The notes under the pieces: generated by a model
Told to the model about the DNA's origin: nothing
Databases searched by the model: none
What the model saw: the letters and a program-made list of their open reading frames with translations, nothing else
Origin: Anaerolineales bacterium
Lineage (GTDB): Bacteria; Chloroflexota; Anaerolineae; Anaerolineales; UBA11579
DNA length: 64,000 bases
NCBI GenBank assembly: GCA_019637805.1
Contig: JAHBVB010000001.1
Location: forward strand, 571,875 to 635,874
Direction: 5' to 3'
Shown here: piece after piece, positions 51,330-60,509 of the stretch
Numbering within the stretch: the stretch's first letter is position 1
Layout of the letters: each line of letters begins with the position of its first letter
Translations under genes and position numbers: made by a program

Positions 51330-52612
51330 CAGGACTCCAACGGCGGCCCGGCGATGGCCACGGCCAGCTGATCCGCCGGCAGGTATTTGACGGCCACATC
51401 ACGCACCTGCTCACGGGTGACGGCGCGCACCTTATCCGGGAAAAGACGGTAGTGGTCCAGGCCCAGTTGGTAGCGTTCCATGTTGAGCAGGGCTTCGGCG
51501 ACACCGCCGTTGCTCTCCAGTGAGAGCGGCATGCTGCCGATGAAATTGGACTGGCTGTCGCTGAGCTCTTCTTCACTGACCAGCTCAGTCGTGAAACGCT
51601 GGATCTCTTGCAGGATCAGGTCCACGGCTTTTTGCTCATTGGCCGGGTTGACCCCGGCGTAGATCTCCCAGGCGCCCGGCCCCAGGCCGCCGCCGACCCC
51701 GCTGGCGGCGTAATAGGCCAGGCCGGCCTTCTCGCGCACAGCATCGCCGATGCGGCCCATCAGACCGAAGCGGCCGAGGACGCTGTTGCCCAGGTTGGCG
51801 GCCATGAAGTCCGGCGAGCGGCGCGGCGGGCCGGCGGTGCCAACGATCAGATCGCTCTGGATCATGCCGGGGATCTCATGGCGTTTGGCCAGGCGCTCAG
51901 GCAGCGGCTGCCAGGGGGGCAGCACGACTTCAGCGGGCTGCTGGGGGTTGGTCCAGTCCTCCAGGGCAGCGCGCAGCTGCTCCACGGCCTGCTCGGCAGG
52001 CACGCCGCCGACCACGGCAACGACCATGCCGCGCGGGCCGTAGACCTGCTGATGGAAGGCGGCCAAGTCGTCCCTGACGATGGCGGAGATGCTCTCCACG
52101 TTGCCGTCATCCGGGCGGCTGTAAGGATGGCCCCGGTAGACCAGCTCGTCAAAGACCAGGGAAGCCATTTCACGCGTGTCCTGGGCGCGCAAGGCCAGGC
52201 CAGTGAGCAGTTGGGCGCGCAGTTTTTGGACCTGGTCCGCCGGAAAGGCCGGTGTGCGCAGACTGGAATTGAGGATGTCCAAAAGCAGGGGCAGATCCTC
52301 GGCCAGTGATTTGCCGCCAAACGAAGTGGTGTGCGTGCCGCTGTTGAACCCGAAGCTGGCGCCGATCGACTCGAGCGAGTCGTAGATCTCCTGGAAGCTG
52401 CGTCCACCGGCGCCGTGCATCAGCGCGTCGGCGGTGAAGTCTGCCAGGCCCAGCTTTTCGTCCGGGTCAAACAGGCTGCCGGCCTGCAGGTAACCGCGCA
52501 GCGTAATGGCCGGGCTGTTGGGGTTGTGGCGCGCCAGCACGACAATGCCGTTGGCCAGCTCGACGCGAGTGATGTCGTCGCTGCCGGGGATGGAGTTGCG
52601 CGCCGGGCTCAT
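51329..52612 (-). CDS. M16-family peptidase homologue lacking the zinc motif
   Basis: A 427-residue M16 fold protein, probably the non-catalytic partner of the M16 encoded just upstream. It has the M16 order (VELANGIVVLARHNPNSPAI, and QVYGPRGMVVAVVGGVPAEQ) but no HxxEH: the site reads FTADALMHGAGG. Pairs of an active and an inactive M16 occur in many bacteria. Its ATG overlaps the upstream stop (ATGA) at 52609-52612. acpS follows with a one-base overlap. Confidence 0.85.
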   Translation of the reverse strand: MSPARNSIPGSDDITRVELANGIVVLARHNPNSPAITLRGYLQAGSLFDPDEKLGLADFTADALMHGAGGRSFQEIYDSLESIGASFGFNSGTHTTSFGGKSLAEDLPLLLDILNSSLRTPAFPADQVQKLRAQLLTGLALRAQDTREMASLVFDELVYRGHPYSRPDDGNVESISAIVRDDLAAFHQQVYGPRGMVVAVVGGVPAEQAVEQLRAALEDWTNPQQPAEVVLPPWQPLPERLAKRHEIPGMIQSDLIVGTAGPPRRSPDFMAANLGNSVLGRFGLMGRIGDAVREKAGLAYYAASGVGGGLGPGAWEIYAGVNPANEQKAVDLILQEIQRFTTELVSEEELSDSQSNFIGSMPLSLESNGGVAEALLNMERYQLGLDHYRLFPDKVRAVTREQVRDVAVKYLPADQLAVAIAGPPLES

Positions 52613-53895
52613 GCGGGCTGCTCCGGGCGGCCATCCGGCTGGTAGACGCCCAAGACGCGGCGCTGGGGTTGCAAATAGGTCTGGGCGGCGCGCTGCACAT
52701 CGGCAGGGGTGACCGCCGCCAGGCGCTGCAGATAATTTTCGAACCAGGCATAGTCGGCAAAGATCTCGGCGAAGCCCAGCCAAAAAGCCTGGTTGGTGAT
52801 GCTTTCGCTGCCGTAGGCGAAGAGCGCCTGGGCCTGCTTGACGGCGCGGGCCAGCTCTTCGGCCTTGGGCGGGCTGTCCTGCAGGCGGGCGATCTCGCCA
52901 TCCAGCGCGGCGATGACTTCGTCAGCGCTGCGCTCCGGGTGCACCACGGCGGTGATGTCGTAGAGGAAAGGGTCAATCGTGGCCTGCAGGCCGCCGCTGA
53001 CGCCCACGGCCAGCTCTTTCTCCACCAGGTTCTGGTAGAGCCGTGAGGTCTTGTTGGAAATGCCACCGCTGAAAAAGTTCAGGTTGCTGGGGCCGGCCAG
53101 CAGGCTGTCGGCCACGCTGAGGGCGAAGAAGTCCGGATCCTGTGCGTGCGGGGCGCGGTAGGCGGCGCGCACGAAGACGGTTTCGCCGGGGCCTTGGGTT
53201 AGTACGCGGCGCTCGGCGCTGAGCGGCGTCTCGGGGGCGGCCACGCGGGCCGGCGACGGCCCGGCGGGGATGTCCTCGTAGAGTTGGCGGATGCGTTCCA
53301 GCATTTCGGCGCTGTCAAAATCGCCGGCCATCGCCAGGATGGCGTTGTTGGGTGTGTAAAAGCGCTTGTAGTGCTGGTAGAGATCGTCGCGGGTCATGCT
53401 CTCCAGGTCGGCCATGCGGCCAATCACCTCGTGCCGGTAGGGGTGCTGGTCAAAGGCGGCGGCTTGCACGTCCTCGTCCAGGCGGAAGATGGGGCTGTTC
53501 TCGTGCCCCTGGCGTTCGGAGATGATCACGGTGCGCTCGGAGGCGACTTCGTCCGGGTCGAAGTCGCTGTTGATCAGCCGGTCGGCTTCCAGGCGTAGAC
53601 CCAGGTCGATCTTCTCGGCCGGCATGGTCTCATAATAGGCGGTCCAGTCGATGTAGGTCATCGCATTCCAGAAGCCGCCGTCGCGGGAAATGTCTTTGTC
53701 CAGGCGGCCGGCGGGGAACTGCTGGGTGCCTTTGAACTGCATATGCTCAACCCAATGCGAAGCGCCGGTGATGCCCGGGATCTCATCGCGGGAACCGACC
53801 CGCACCCACAACCAGTGGCTGATGATGGGCGTGGTGTGGATTTCCTTTAAAAAGATGTTCAGGCCGTTTGACAGGGTGGTTTTCAGGACATCCAT
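52609..53895 (-). CDS. M16-family zinc metallopeptidase
   Basis: A 428-residue M16 (pitrilysin-type) peptidase. The inverted zinc motif HxxEH is HWVEHMQFKGT (about residues 47-51), with downstream Glu in the SERTVIISERQGHENSP region. FYTPNNAILAMAGDFD and GPGETVFVRAAYRAP are M16 marks. AGGAAAG lies before the ATG. With the next gene it probably makes a heterodimer that degrades peptides; the substrate is unknown. Confidence 0.92.
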   Translation of the reverse strand: MDVLKTTLSNGLNIFLKEIHTTPIISHWLWVRVGSRDEIPGITGASHWVEHMQFKGTQQFPAGRLDKDISRDGGFWNAMTYIDWTAYYETMPAEKIDLGLRLEADRLINSDFDPDEVASERTVIISERQGHENSPIFRLDEDVQAAAFDQHPYRHEVIGRMADLESMTRDDLYQHYKRFYTPNNAILAMAGDFDSAEMLERIRQLYEDIPAGPSPARVAAPETPLSAERRVLTQGPGETVFVRAAYRAPHAQDPDFFALSVADSLLAGPSNLNFFSGGISNKTSRLYQNLVEKELAVGVSGGLQATIDPFLYDITAVVHPERSADEVIAALDGEIARLQDSPPKAEELARAVKQAQALFAYGSESITNQAFWLGFAEIFADYAWFENYLQRLAAVTPADVQRAAQTYLQPQRRVLGVYQPDGRPEQPA

Positions 53896-54030
53896 AACTT
53901 TCCTAGTTTAACGAAACGCCACAAACTATAGCACAGTGTGACCCATAGTGAATTCGCCCCAGGCAAGCGGTGCGGTCACAGAACCCGCACCAAATCACGA
54001 TACAATGCCCAGCGGGCAACGCAGAGGACC

Positions 54031-55374
54031 ATGAACGAAAAAGACTACTCCCCCTATAGCGCAGCGGTCATCGGCGCCGGGCCGGCTGGATTGTACGCGG
54101 CGCGTGAGCTGGCCAACGCGGGCCTGCAAGTGGCCCTGATCAACCGCGACATCAAAGCCGGCGGCCTGGCCGAATACGGCATTTATCCCAACAAGTATAA
54201 AATGAAGGACGGCCTGCGCCGCCAAACACGCAACATCCTGACCGAGCCCAATATCCATTATTTCGGCAACCTGAAAGTGCGCCAGGACGGGCCGTTGAGC
54301 CTGGAACAGCTGCAGGCCATGGGTTTCGACGCGGTGGTGGTGGCGGTGGGCGCCCAGGGCACCAAGCAGCTGGGCCTGCCCGGCGAAGACCTGCCCGGGG
54401 TCTACCACGCCAAGGACCTGGTCTATCACTACAACCGCCTGCCGCCCTTTGGCCGCCAGCAGTTCCCGGTGGGCCAACGCGTGGTGTGCGTGGGCGTGGG
54501 CAACGTCATGTTGGACATCGCCCACTGGCTGGTGCGCGAGCTGCAGGTGGACGAGGTGGTGGCCGTGGCGCGGCGCAGCCCGGCGGATGTCAAGTTCACC
54601 AAAAAAGAGATGGAAGCCGTGGTCCACAATCTGGACCAGGCGGCGCTGGACGCGGAAATTGAGCGCACGCGCAGCGTGATGCTGGCCGCCGGGCAGGACC
54701 CGGAAGCGGCGCGCGCTTTCATTCTCTCGGCGCTGGCGGGGGCGGAGGAGAAGATCTCCGACACGCGCTTCCGTTTTCACTTCCTGGCCTCGCCGCACCA
54801 GATCTTGAGCGACGAGCAGGGCCGGGTGCGCGCCCTGCAGGTGGAGGAAACCAGCCTGGAGCTGCAAGCGGACGGCCGCACCAAAGCGGTGGACCTGGGC
54901 AGCTACCAGGAAATCCCTTGTGATACGGTGATCTTCTGTATTGGCGACCGGGTCAACCCGGAGCTGGGTTTGCCGCTGGACAAATGGGGCGACTTCGCCA
55001 AAGAACCAGCGCCGCGTTTTCCTGTCGACGAGAAATCTTACGAGGCCGCCGGCTTGGACGGCGTCTTCTTGACCGGCTGGGCGCGCGAGGCCAGCACCGG
55101 CCTGGTGGGCACGGCGCGCAAAGACGGCACCAACGCGGCGCACGCCGTGCTGGCCAGCCTGCAAGGCAAGCCGGCACGCGGCGGCCAGCCGCTGGCGACC
55201 CTGGCCGCGGCGGCAGCCAGCCAGACGGAACCAGTGGTGAGCAAAGCCGATCTGCTACGGCTGGAAGCCGCCGAAGCGGCGATCGCCACAGGGCAGGGTC
55301 TGCCCGATTTCAAGTTCGACAATAATGAAGAAATGCTGGGCGTGATCGGGAAACTGCTGGCGGAACAGCCTTAG
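54031..55374 (+). CDS. FprA-like ferredoxin/adrenodoxin-NADP reductase-type flavoprotein
   Basis: A 447-residue two-dinucleotide-domain flavoprotein. The FAD loop is AVIGAGPAGLYAARELANAG, the NADP loop is VVCVGVGNVMLDIAHWLV, and the FAD-closing block is FLTGWAREASTGLVGTARKDG, which matches FprA/adrenodoxin reductase GWIKRGPTGVIGTNK. It would move electrons between NADPH and a ferredoxin. The N-terminal and C-terminal extensions are short. The ATG at 54031 has GAGG 3 bases upstream, and TACAAT lies 25 bases before it. No ferredoxin gene is next to it. Confidence 0.88.
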   Translation: MNEKDYSPYSAAVIGAGPAGLYAARELANAGLQVALINRDIKAGGLAEYGIYPNKYKMKDGLRRQTRNILTEPNIHYFGNLKVRQDGPLSLEQLQAMGFDAVVVAVGAQGTKQLGLPGEDLPGVYHAKDLVYHYNRLPPFGRQQFPVGQRVVCVGVGNVMLDIAHWLVRELQVDEVVAVARRSPADVKFTKKEMEAVVHNLDQAALDAEIERTRSVMLAAGQDPEAARAFILSALAGAEEKISDTRFRFHFLASPHQILSDEQGRVRALQVEETSLELQADGRTKAVDLGSYQEIPCDTVIFCIGDRVNPELGLPLDKWGDFAKEPAPRFPVDEKSYEAAGLDGVFLTGWAREASTGLVGTARKDGTNAAHAVLASLQGKPARGGQPLATLAAAAASQTEPVVSKADLLRLEAAEAAIATGQGLPDFKFDNNEEMLGVIGKLLAEQP

Positions 55375-55395
55375 CGATCCAGTCACTGAAAGCGG

Positions 55396-55431
55396 CCACC
55401 CGGAAGTAATCCTATTTCCGGGTGGTTTTTT
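55396..55431 (+). terminator. Terminator of the FprA-like gene
   Basis: Arms CCACCCGGAA (55396-55405) and TTCCGGGTGG (55416-55425) followed by TTTTTT. It overlaps the 3' end of the convergent membrane gene. Confidence 0.88.
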
Positions 55432-55942
55432 GTTTCTGGCTGGCGCTGTTTTCCCTGGATAAGGCCGAGCGAAGCCGGGCAGCCAGGCGGCCCAAGTTAA
55501 CCCGGGCCAACCAGGGCGACATCATGAACAAGCCCAGGAAGATCACCATTTGGCCGATGAGCACGCCGCGGCCCTGCCAGTAGCCAAAGAAAGGCACCGC
55601 CGGCAAAGGGCGGGTGCCCAAGCCGAAGACGTCTGCCATGCCCGAGGTGAGCGCGATCACATAGCCGGTGCCCACCAGGCGGGCGCCTAACTCCGTGATG
55701 ACCAGCTTGTCCTTGTGGCTCCACAGCGCTTCCATAATTAGATAGCCGCCCAGCGCGATCAGCCCCAGGCCCAGCATGAATATTTGGATCTGGATCACGC
55801 CCACCACCGGGCTGGCGGGCCAGCCGAACCAGTGCGGCTGCGCGCCGAGAAGAAAGATGATGAAGCCCAGCAGGGCAATACTAGCGCCGACGCGTTTGCG
55901 CAGCGTGCGGGTGGAAATTTGGGCAATCAGGGGTTGGCTCAC
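55412..55942 (-). CDS. Four-helix membrane protein of unknown function
   Basis: A 176-residue protein with about four hydrophobic helices (residues 17-35, 45-65, 85-105 and 125-145) and a basic C-terminal tail (SRENSASQKQKTTRK). I recognise no family. The GTG at 55942 lies 6 bases past TACAAT and has no ribosome site, so it appears leaderless. Neighbours on each side are enzymes of different kinds, so context gives no clue. Confidence 0.72.
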   Translation of the reverse strand: MSQPLIAQISTRTLRKRVGASIALLGFIIFLLGAQPHWFGWPASPVVGVIQIQIFMLGLGLIALGGYLIMEALWSHKDKLVITELGARLVGTGYVIALTSGMADVFGLGTRPLPAVPFFGYWQGRGVLIGQMVIFLGLFMMSPWLARVNLGRLAARLRSALSRENSASQKQKTTRK

Positions 55943-55948
55943 GTGGGG

Positions 55949-55954
55949 ATTGTA
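55949..55954 (-). promoter_or_regulatory. Leaderless-type -10 box of the four-helix membrane gene
   Basis: On the minus strand TACAAT ends exactly 6 bases before the GTG at 55942. Confidence 0.5.
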
Positions 55955-55983
55955 CCCGTAGGCTGCGGCTTGTCTGCCGGTTC

Positions 55984-57207
55984 TCAGAACTCGAAAGCCG
56001 CCTTGATGATGCCATGCGAACCTTTTTGGGCCAAGTCACCCAAAGCGCGCTTGTATTGGCCCAAGGGATATTTCCTGTTGACCAGCCAGCCCAGGTCGGC
56101 TTTGCCCTGGCTGATCAGATCGAGCGCCAAGTCGTAGGTCTTCCGGGTCTTGCCCTGGTACTGCTCAGCGTGGTTGTATTCCGTGGCGGCCAGCACGCGC
56201 AGCTCTTGGCTGAAGATGGCGGTCCAGTCCACGCCTTTGGCGATGCCGGGCACGCCGACCAGCACCACCGTGCCGCCGCGGCGGGCCAAGCGGTTGGCGT
56301 CGTCCAGGGCGCTGTCGGCCCCGGTGCACTCGTAGACGCGGTCCACGCCGCCTTCCAGCACGCGCTTGCCGATCAGCGGCTGGAGCAGTTCGGCGCCTGT
56401 CAATTCGGCCACCTGGGCATACAGGTCGCCGCCCTGCAATACCTCGTCGGCGCCCAGGCGGCGGGCGGCCTCGGCCTGGTGGGCGTAGCGGGCGGAGACC
56501 AGCACCCGAGCCCGGCTGCCCAACGCGCGCAGGGCGGCTACGGTCACCAAGCCAATCGTGCCGGCGCCCAGGATCAGGATGGTCTCGTTTTCCGCCGGCA
56601 GGTCGAGCAGCACGGCGTGCAGGCCGCAGGCGAAAGGCTCGACCATCAGGGCGGCTTCGTCGCTGAGCGCGTCGGGCACGGCGTAGAGCTGGCTTTGGTG
56701 GGCCACAAAGGCCGGGCTCCATGAGCCGCCGGTGCGCGGGCTGGCGCCGATGAACATGCCGCGGCCCAGTGGACCGGCGCGGCGGTTGAGGCAGCGGTTG
56801 GTGAGGCCCTGCCGGCAGTTGGCGCACCACTCGGCCGGGGCAAAGCCGCGCGGGGCGCACCACAGGGTCGGCTCGGCGATCACGCGCTGGCCGGGTTGAA
56901 AGCCGCTGACGGCCCCGCCCAGTTCACTGATCACGCCCACGTTCTCGTGGCCGAAGGTGAAGGGAAAGGCGCTGTACGGCGAGTAATAGGGGCTGGTCTT
57001 GAGGGTAATGTTGCCCAGATCGGTACCGCAGATGCCGCCCAGGCGGGTGGCGATGCGCACCCAGTCCGGGCCGGGCAGGTCTGGCTCGGGCAGGTCACGC
57101 AGCACGGTGCAGGACGCCCCGCTCCATAAGATGCCGGGGGCCAGGCCGCCCAGCGCCAGGCCCAGGCCATAGCGCGGGTAGGAGAAGGTGAACTGCACGG
57201 CTTGCAT
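55984..57207 (-). CDS. Zinc-dependent alcohol/polyol dehydrogenase (MDR family)
   Basis: A 407-residue medium-chain dehydrogenase. The catalytic-zinc region is GGICGTDLGN, with GHENVGVI as second ligand region; the structural-zinc Cys set is partial (WCANCRQGLTNRCLN). The NAD(P) loop is ILILGAGTIGLVTVAALRALG. It resembles threonine/sorbitol or glucose dehydrogenases; the substrate is unknown. The ATG at 57207 is 6 bases past TATAAT. It lies behind the nirK cluster but has its own promoter. Confidence 0.85.
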   Translation of the reverse strand: MQAVQFTFSYPRYGLGLALGGLAPGILWSGASCTVLRDLPEPDLPGPDWVRIATRLGGICGTDLGNITLKTSPYYSPYSAFPFTFGHENVGVISELGGAVSGFQPGQRVIAEPTLWCAPRGFAPAEWCANCRQGLTNRCLNRRAGPLGRGMFIGASPRTGGSWSPAFVAHQSQLYAVPDALSDEAALMVEPFACGLHAVLLDLPAENETILILGAGTIGLVTVAALRALGSRARVLVSARYAHQAEAARRLGADEVLQGGDLYAQVAELTGAELLQPLIGKRVLEGGVDRVYECTGADSALDDANRLARRGGTVVLVGVPGIAKGVDWTAIFSQELRVLAATEYNHAEQYQGKTRKTYDLALDLISQGKADLGWLVNRKYPLGQYKRALGDLAQKGSHGIIKAAFEF

Positions 57208-57213
57208 GGCGCG

Positions 57214-57219
57214 ATTATA
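57214..57219 (-). promoter_or_regulatory. Leaderless-type -10 box of the dehydrogenase gene
   Basis: On the minus strand consensus TATAAT ends exactly 6 bases before the ATG at 57207; no ribosome site. Confidence 0.62.
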
Positions 57220-57229
57220 CGCCAGCCAC

Positions 57230-57661
57230 TTAGTTGGCGGCGTCCCTCAGCGCCTTGCCGGTCTCGGTGGGCTTGGCCCGGCCCCACAGGCTGGCCGCCA
57301 GCAGGCCAGCGGCAGCGACTTGCAGGCCGCGGGCCGGCAGCTGCCAGGCCGGTTCAAGAGCCAGGCTGGCGGCTGCCAATAAGGCCAAGCTAAGGTTGAG
57401 CGCGGCCAGGGCCGCCCAAGCCAGCTGGGGGCGGCCGCGCTTGGGCTCGCTGCGGAAGCGCGGAAAGATCCAGTAAGCCACGGCAAAGACCAACTGCACG
57501 ATCCAGCCGATGAGCAGGAAATCGATATGCAGCGGCAGCAAGGCCCACAGGGCCGGGTGCAGCGGGAAGGCCTTGTTGACCAGCAGGATGGCCCCGAAAG
57601 TGATGCCGACCAGGAAGTAGAGGAGGGCCAGGCGAATGCCCCAAACGCTGAAGCGCGGCAT
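57230..57661 (-). CDS. Four-helix membrane protein, heme-copper-oxidase-subunit-I-like, paralogue of the next gene
   Basis: A 143-residue membrane protein with four helices. The segment PLHIDFLLIGWIVQLVFAVA followed by YWIFPRF matches its neighbour (SPVYFHLFLVGWVTQMIMGV then GLWFFPKY). Both contain a conserved His two positions into a helix and a W-x-x-Q, patterns seen in proteins annotated as cytochrome-oxidase-subunit-I or NnrS-like. The function is not known. Its ATG overlaps the previous stop (TGATG). It is the last gene of the nirK unit. Confidence 0.68.
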   Translation of the reverse strand: MPRFSVWGIRLALLYFLVGITFGAILLVNKAFPLHPALWALLPLHIDFLLIGWIVQLVFAVAYWIFPRFRSEPKRGRPQLAWAALAALNLSLALLAAASLALEPAWQLPARGLQVAAAGLLAASLWGRAKPTETGKALRDAAN

Positions 57662-58074
57662 CAGCGTTCCTTGATGCGCGGCCAGACGTTGAGCACGAAC
57701 AACAGCGCCGCCAGCCACTGGGCCACGGCTGAGAGCACCAGGGCCCACAGCCAGATGGCTGCCGGCTGAGCGCTGGCGGCGGGCTCGGCCACGGCGCGCA
57801 GCAGCAAGCCGAGATTGAGCAGCCAAAAGCTGGCCCACGCCGCGGTCTGGCTGCCGCGTGGGCGCGCTTGGCTGTACTTGGGGAAGAACCACAAGCCGAC
57901 GCCCATGATCATCTGGGTCACCCAGCCCACCAGGAACAAGTGAAAGTAGACCGGCGACAAGCCGCTGATGCTCAGACCGAGCAAGGGCTGCAGCGCCTGA
58001 AAGACGGCCAGGCCCATGGCCAGCACCAGGTAGAGCAGCGAGGCCTTGATGAACCCGCGCGTAATGGGCGGCAT
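57661..58074 (-). CDS. Four-helix membrane protein, heme-copper-oxidase-subunit-I-like
   Basis: A 137-residue membrane protein, tandem paralogue of the downstream gene. Conserved His is in PVYFHLFLVGW and a W-x-x-Q-x-I-M-G pattern follows in helix 2. AGGA lies 5 bases before the ATG at 58074, 7 bases after the cupin stop. It may bind heme or quinone, or serve as an NO-related sensor or electron carrier for the nitrite reductase; the sequence cannot decide. Confidence 0.7.
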   Translation of the reverse strand: MPPITRGFIKASLLYLVLAMGLAVFQALQPLLGLSISGLSPVYFHLFLVGWVTQMIMGVGLWFFPKYSQARPRGSQTAAWASFWLLNLGLLLRAVAEPAASAQPAAIWLWALVLSAVAQWLAALLFVLNVWPRIKER

Positions 58075-58081
58075 GCCGGTC

Positions 58082-58456
58082 CTATTCCACCTGGATCGGC
58101 GCCGCGCCAGCCGGGCGGCCGTGCGGCAGCGCCACGCCCGCCGGGGTTTGACGCAGGATGGCCAGGAAGACCAGTTCCTCATCCAGGGCTTGCGCGCCGT
58201 GCAGCTCACCCACTTCGAAGACCAGCATGGTGCCGGGGCCGCACTCGACCGGGGTGTCATCTTCGCCGCGGAACAAGCCTCTCCCCCGCAGCACGATCAT
58301 CAACAAGGCGATCTGTGGGCCGCGGTGCGGCTTGATCTTTTGGCCGGGCTTGAGCGCAAAGCGCATCACCCGGCCGCTCTCATCCACCAGCATGGGTTGG
58401 ATATTGGCAGCCTCGTCTTTAAAGACAATATCTTCCAAAAGAGAAACAGGTTTCAC
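58082..58456 (-). CDS. Cupin-domain protein
   Basis: A 124-residue single cupin. The first motif is KPHRGPQIALLMIVLRGRG (His plus a weak Glu position) and the second is PGTMLVFEVGELHGAQAL. A GTG start at 58456 has AGGAGG 5 bases before it. Related cupins near denitrification genes are small sensors or metal-binding proteins; here it lies between a CopD-like gene and two oxidase-like membrane genes. Its ligand is unknown. Confidence 0.82.
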   Translation of the reverse strand: MKPVSLLEDIVFKDEAANIQPMLVDESGRVMRFALKPGQKIKPHRGPQIALLMIVLRGRGLFRGEDDTPVECGPGTMLVFEVGELHGAQALDEELVFLAILRQTPAGVALPHGRPAGAAPIQVE

Positions 58457-58500
58457 AACAGCCTCCTTAAAGGCGAATGGCAGACTGAGCAGCCTGCGAG

Positions 58501-58971
58501 TTAGTAGCCGCGCGCGGCGACCATCATCAAGATGAAGGCCAGGCTGACCACCAGCAGACCGACCTTGGGCACGATCTGCATCAGGCGCAGGGTTTTGGCC
58601 TGCTGGTCCCCGGCCGCAAAGCGGGCTTCAAACTGGCCTAGCACGCCAAAGTGCACCAGCGCGATCAGCAGGCCCAGCGCGCCGCCCGCCAGCACCAAGA
58701 GCCCATGCCGGCTGGTCAGATAGACATGCATGTTGCGCCAGCCGGTCATCAGATAGTTCAGCCACAGGCCGGAGAGCATAGTGACGACGATGAGGTGCGA
58801 GGCCAGGCGCGAGATGCGCGGGAAGAAATGGGTCATAAACTGGCCGCGCCCCTCGGCCGGCATTTTGGTCACCTGGGGGATGAGCACAAAAGCCATCAGG
58901 CAAATTTCTCCCAACCAGGCGGCGGCACTCAGAATGTGCAGCCAGCGAGCGATATTGATCCAACTGGGCAT
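58501..58971 (-). CDS. CopD-like four-helix membrane protein
   Basis: A 156-residue protein with four hydrophobic helices. HILSAAAWLGEICLMAFVL near the start and SRLASHLIVVTMLSGLWLNY follow the CopD/DUF2269 pattern, with His residues that could bind heme or copper. Location directly behind nirK suits a copper- or heme-linked membrane role. No ribosome site is visible at the ATG. The nirK stop lies 63 bases upstream. Confidence 0.72.
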   Translation of the reverse strand: MPSWINIARWLHILSAAAWLGEICLMAFVLIPQVTKMPAEGRGQFMTHFFPRISRLASHLIVVTMLSGLWLNYLMTGWRNMHVYLTSRHGLLVLAGGALGLLIALVHFGVLGQFEARFAAGDQQAKTLRLMQIVPKVGLLVVSLAFILMMVAARGY

Positions 58972-59034
58972 GGCAGAGCACGGCGAAGGCGGGCGCAGGG
59001 AGGGCGGCCCTAAAGCCGCCCTCCCAAAAACCGC

Positions 59035-60486
59035 TTACGGGTTGGCCGGTCCTTCGTGGAAGATGTTGGGGTTCTGTTGACCTTCGACATGCAGGATGCC
59101 CATCAGGCCGCGCTCGGCCCGGCTGAGGGCGTGGTCAACCAGCACGTAGTGGCCGGGCACGTCCAGGCCGAACTCGACCATCACCGCGCCGCCGGGTGGG
59201 ACGGAGATGGTCTGCACATCGGTCAGCGGCGGGCTGCTGAGCGAACCGAAGGCATAGGCCCGGTCAAAGATCTCACCGATGACGTGGAAAGAGCTGGTGA
59301 AGTTGGGACCGCCGACACCGACGAAGATGCGCACGCTTTCGCCCACGTTGGCGGTCAGCCAATGCTCTTCGGTGGTCAGGGCCGCCGCGGCGCCGTTGAA
59401 GACGAAGTACTCAGGCTGTTCATGGGACATCTTCTCATGGCTGAAGTTGAGCAGGCCCGGTGTGCCATAGGGTTCGGCGGTGTAGATCTCGCCCTGCATG
59501 ACATAGAACTCACGGTCCACCGGGGGCAGGCCGCCGGCCGGCTCGATTAGGATCAGCCCATACATGCCGCTGGCGATGTGGTGCGGCACGCTGGGCGTGG
59601 CGCAGTGGTAGACGTAGATGCCCGGCTGCAGAGCCTGGAAGGTGAAGGTCTTGGTTTCCCCCGCCCCGACTTGGGTGACCTCACCACCGCCGCCCGGGCC
59701 GGTGGCGGCGTGCAAATCCACGGAGTGGGTGAAGGCGCTGTTGGTCTCATTGCGCAGGGTGATCTCGACCATGTCGCCCACCCGGGCGCGGATGAACGGG
59801 CCGGGCACGGTGCCGTTGAAGGTGAAGTAGGTGTAGGCGCTGCCGCTCGCCAGCTGGCCGACCACTTCCTGGGCCACCAGTTCCGCCTGGACCAGCTGCG
59901 GGCCGCGGGCGCCAACAGGGGCGGGCAGGTCTGTGGGGTGCTTGATGATGCTGACCGCATCCACCGCCGCGCTGCCGGCGCCGACCTGGATCGTGCCGAA
60001 CATGCCGGCAGCGCGGTGGCCAATGACGCTGCAGTAATATTCGAAGCTGCCTTCCTGGTCGGCGACGAAGGTCAGGGTGACGCGCTCGTCCATCTGTTTA
60101 ATCGAGGCGCTGTGGACGCCAAATTCGTCAATGACGATATCGTGTTCGGCGGCCTGGCCATTGATCAGCGTGATCTGCACCACGTCGCCGGGCTGGACAA
60201 CCAGGGTCGGGTTGATCTGGCCGTCAATCTCGCCGCCCACGCCGCGGAATACCAAGTTGTGTCCTTCGGCATCCGTGCGCAAGGTGAATTCGATCGTGGC
60301 TTCGCCCACGTCGCCGCTGGGGACGTGGCCGGGTTCATGGCTGACGCCGCCGTCCAATTCGTCCAACCGAGCAGCCATCGAATCGAGGGTAGGCTGGACC
60401 TGGGCCAGGTCCGTCGATTCGATGCAGGCCAGCGCCGAAAGCGCCAAGACTGCCAAAACCGCCAACAGGGAATACGTTCGCTTCAT
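59035..60486 (-). CDS. nirK: Three-cupredoxin copper nitrite reductase (NirK) with N-terminal blue-copper domain
   Basis: A 483-residue exported enzyme that reduces nitrite to nitric oxide. A signal peptide ends at Cys21 (imperfect lipobox LSALAC). The N-terminal cupredoxin (about 70-170) has type-1 copper ligands His115, Cys152, His157 and Met162. The NirK part has type-1 ligands His254, Cys295, His303 and Met308 and type-2 ligands His259, His294 and His401, with catalytic Asp257 and His375. All are present. N-terminal cupredoxin fusion is known, as in Hyphomicrobium, and may replace an external electron donor. The ATG at 60486 has GAGG 8 bases upstream. Confidence 0.95.
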   Translation of the reverse strand: MKRTYSLLAVLAVLALSALACIESTDLAQVQPTLDSMAARLDELDGGVSHEPGHVPSGDVGEATIEFTLRTDAEGHNLVFRGVGGEIDGQINPTLVVQPGDVVQITLINGQAAEHDIVIDEFGVHSASIKQMDERVTLTFVADQEGSFEYYCSVIGHRAAGMFGTIQVGAGSAAVDAVSIIKHPTDLPAPVGARGPQLVQAELVAQEVVGQLASGSAYTYFTFNGTVPGPFIRARVGDMVEITLRNETNSAFTHSVDLHAATGPGGGGEVTQVGAGETKTFTFQALQPGIYVYHCATPSVPHHIASGMYGLILIEPAGGLPPVDREFYVMQGEIYTAEPYGTPGLLNFSHEKMSHEQPEYFVFNGAAAALTTEEHWLTANVGESVRIFVGVGGPNFTSSFHVIGEIFDRAYAFGSLSSPPLTDVQTISVPPGGAVMVEFGLDVPGHYVLVDHALSRAERGLMGILHVEGQQNPNIFHEGPANP

Positions 60487-60509
60487 AATCAGCACCTCTT
60501 AAGGGTCAT

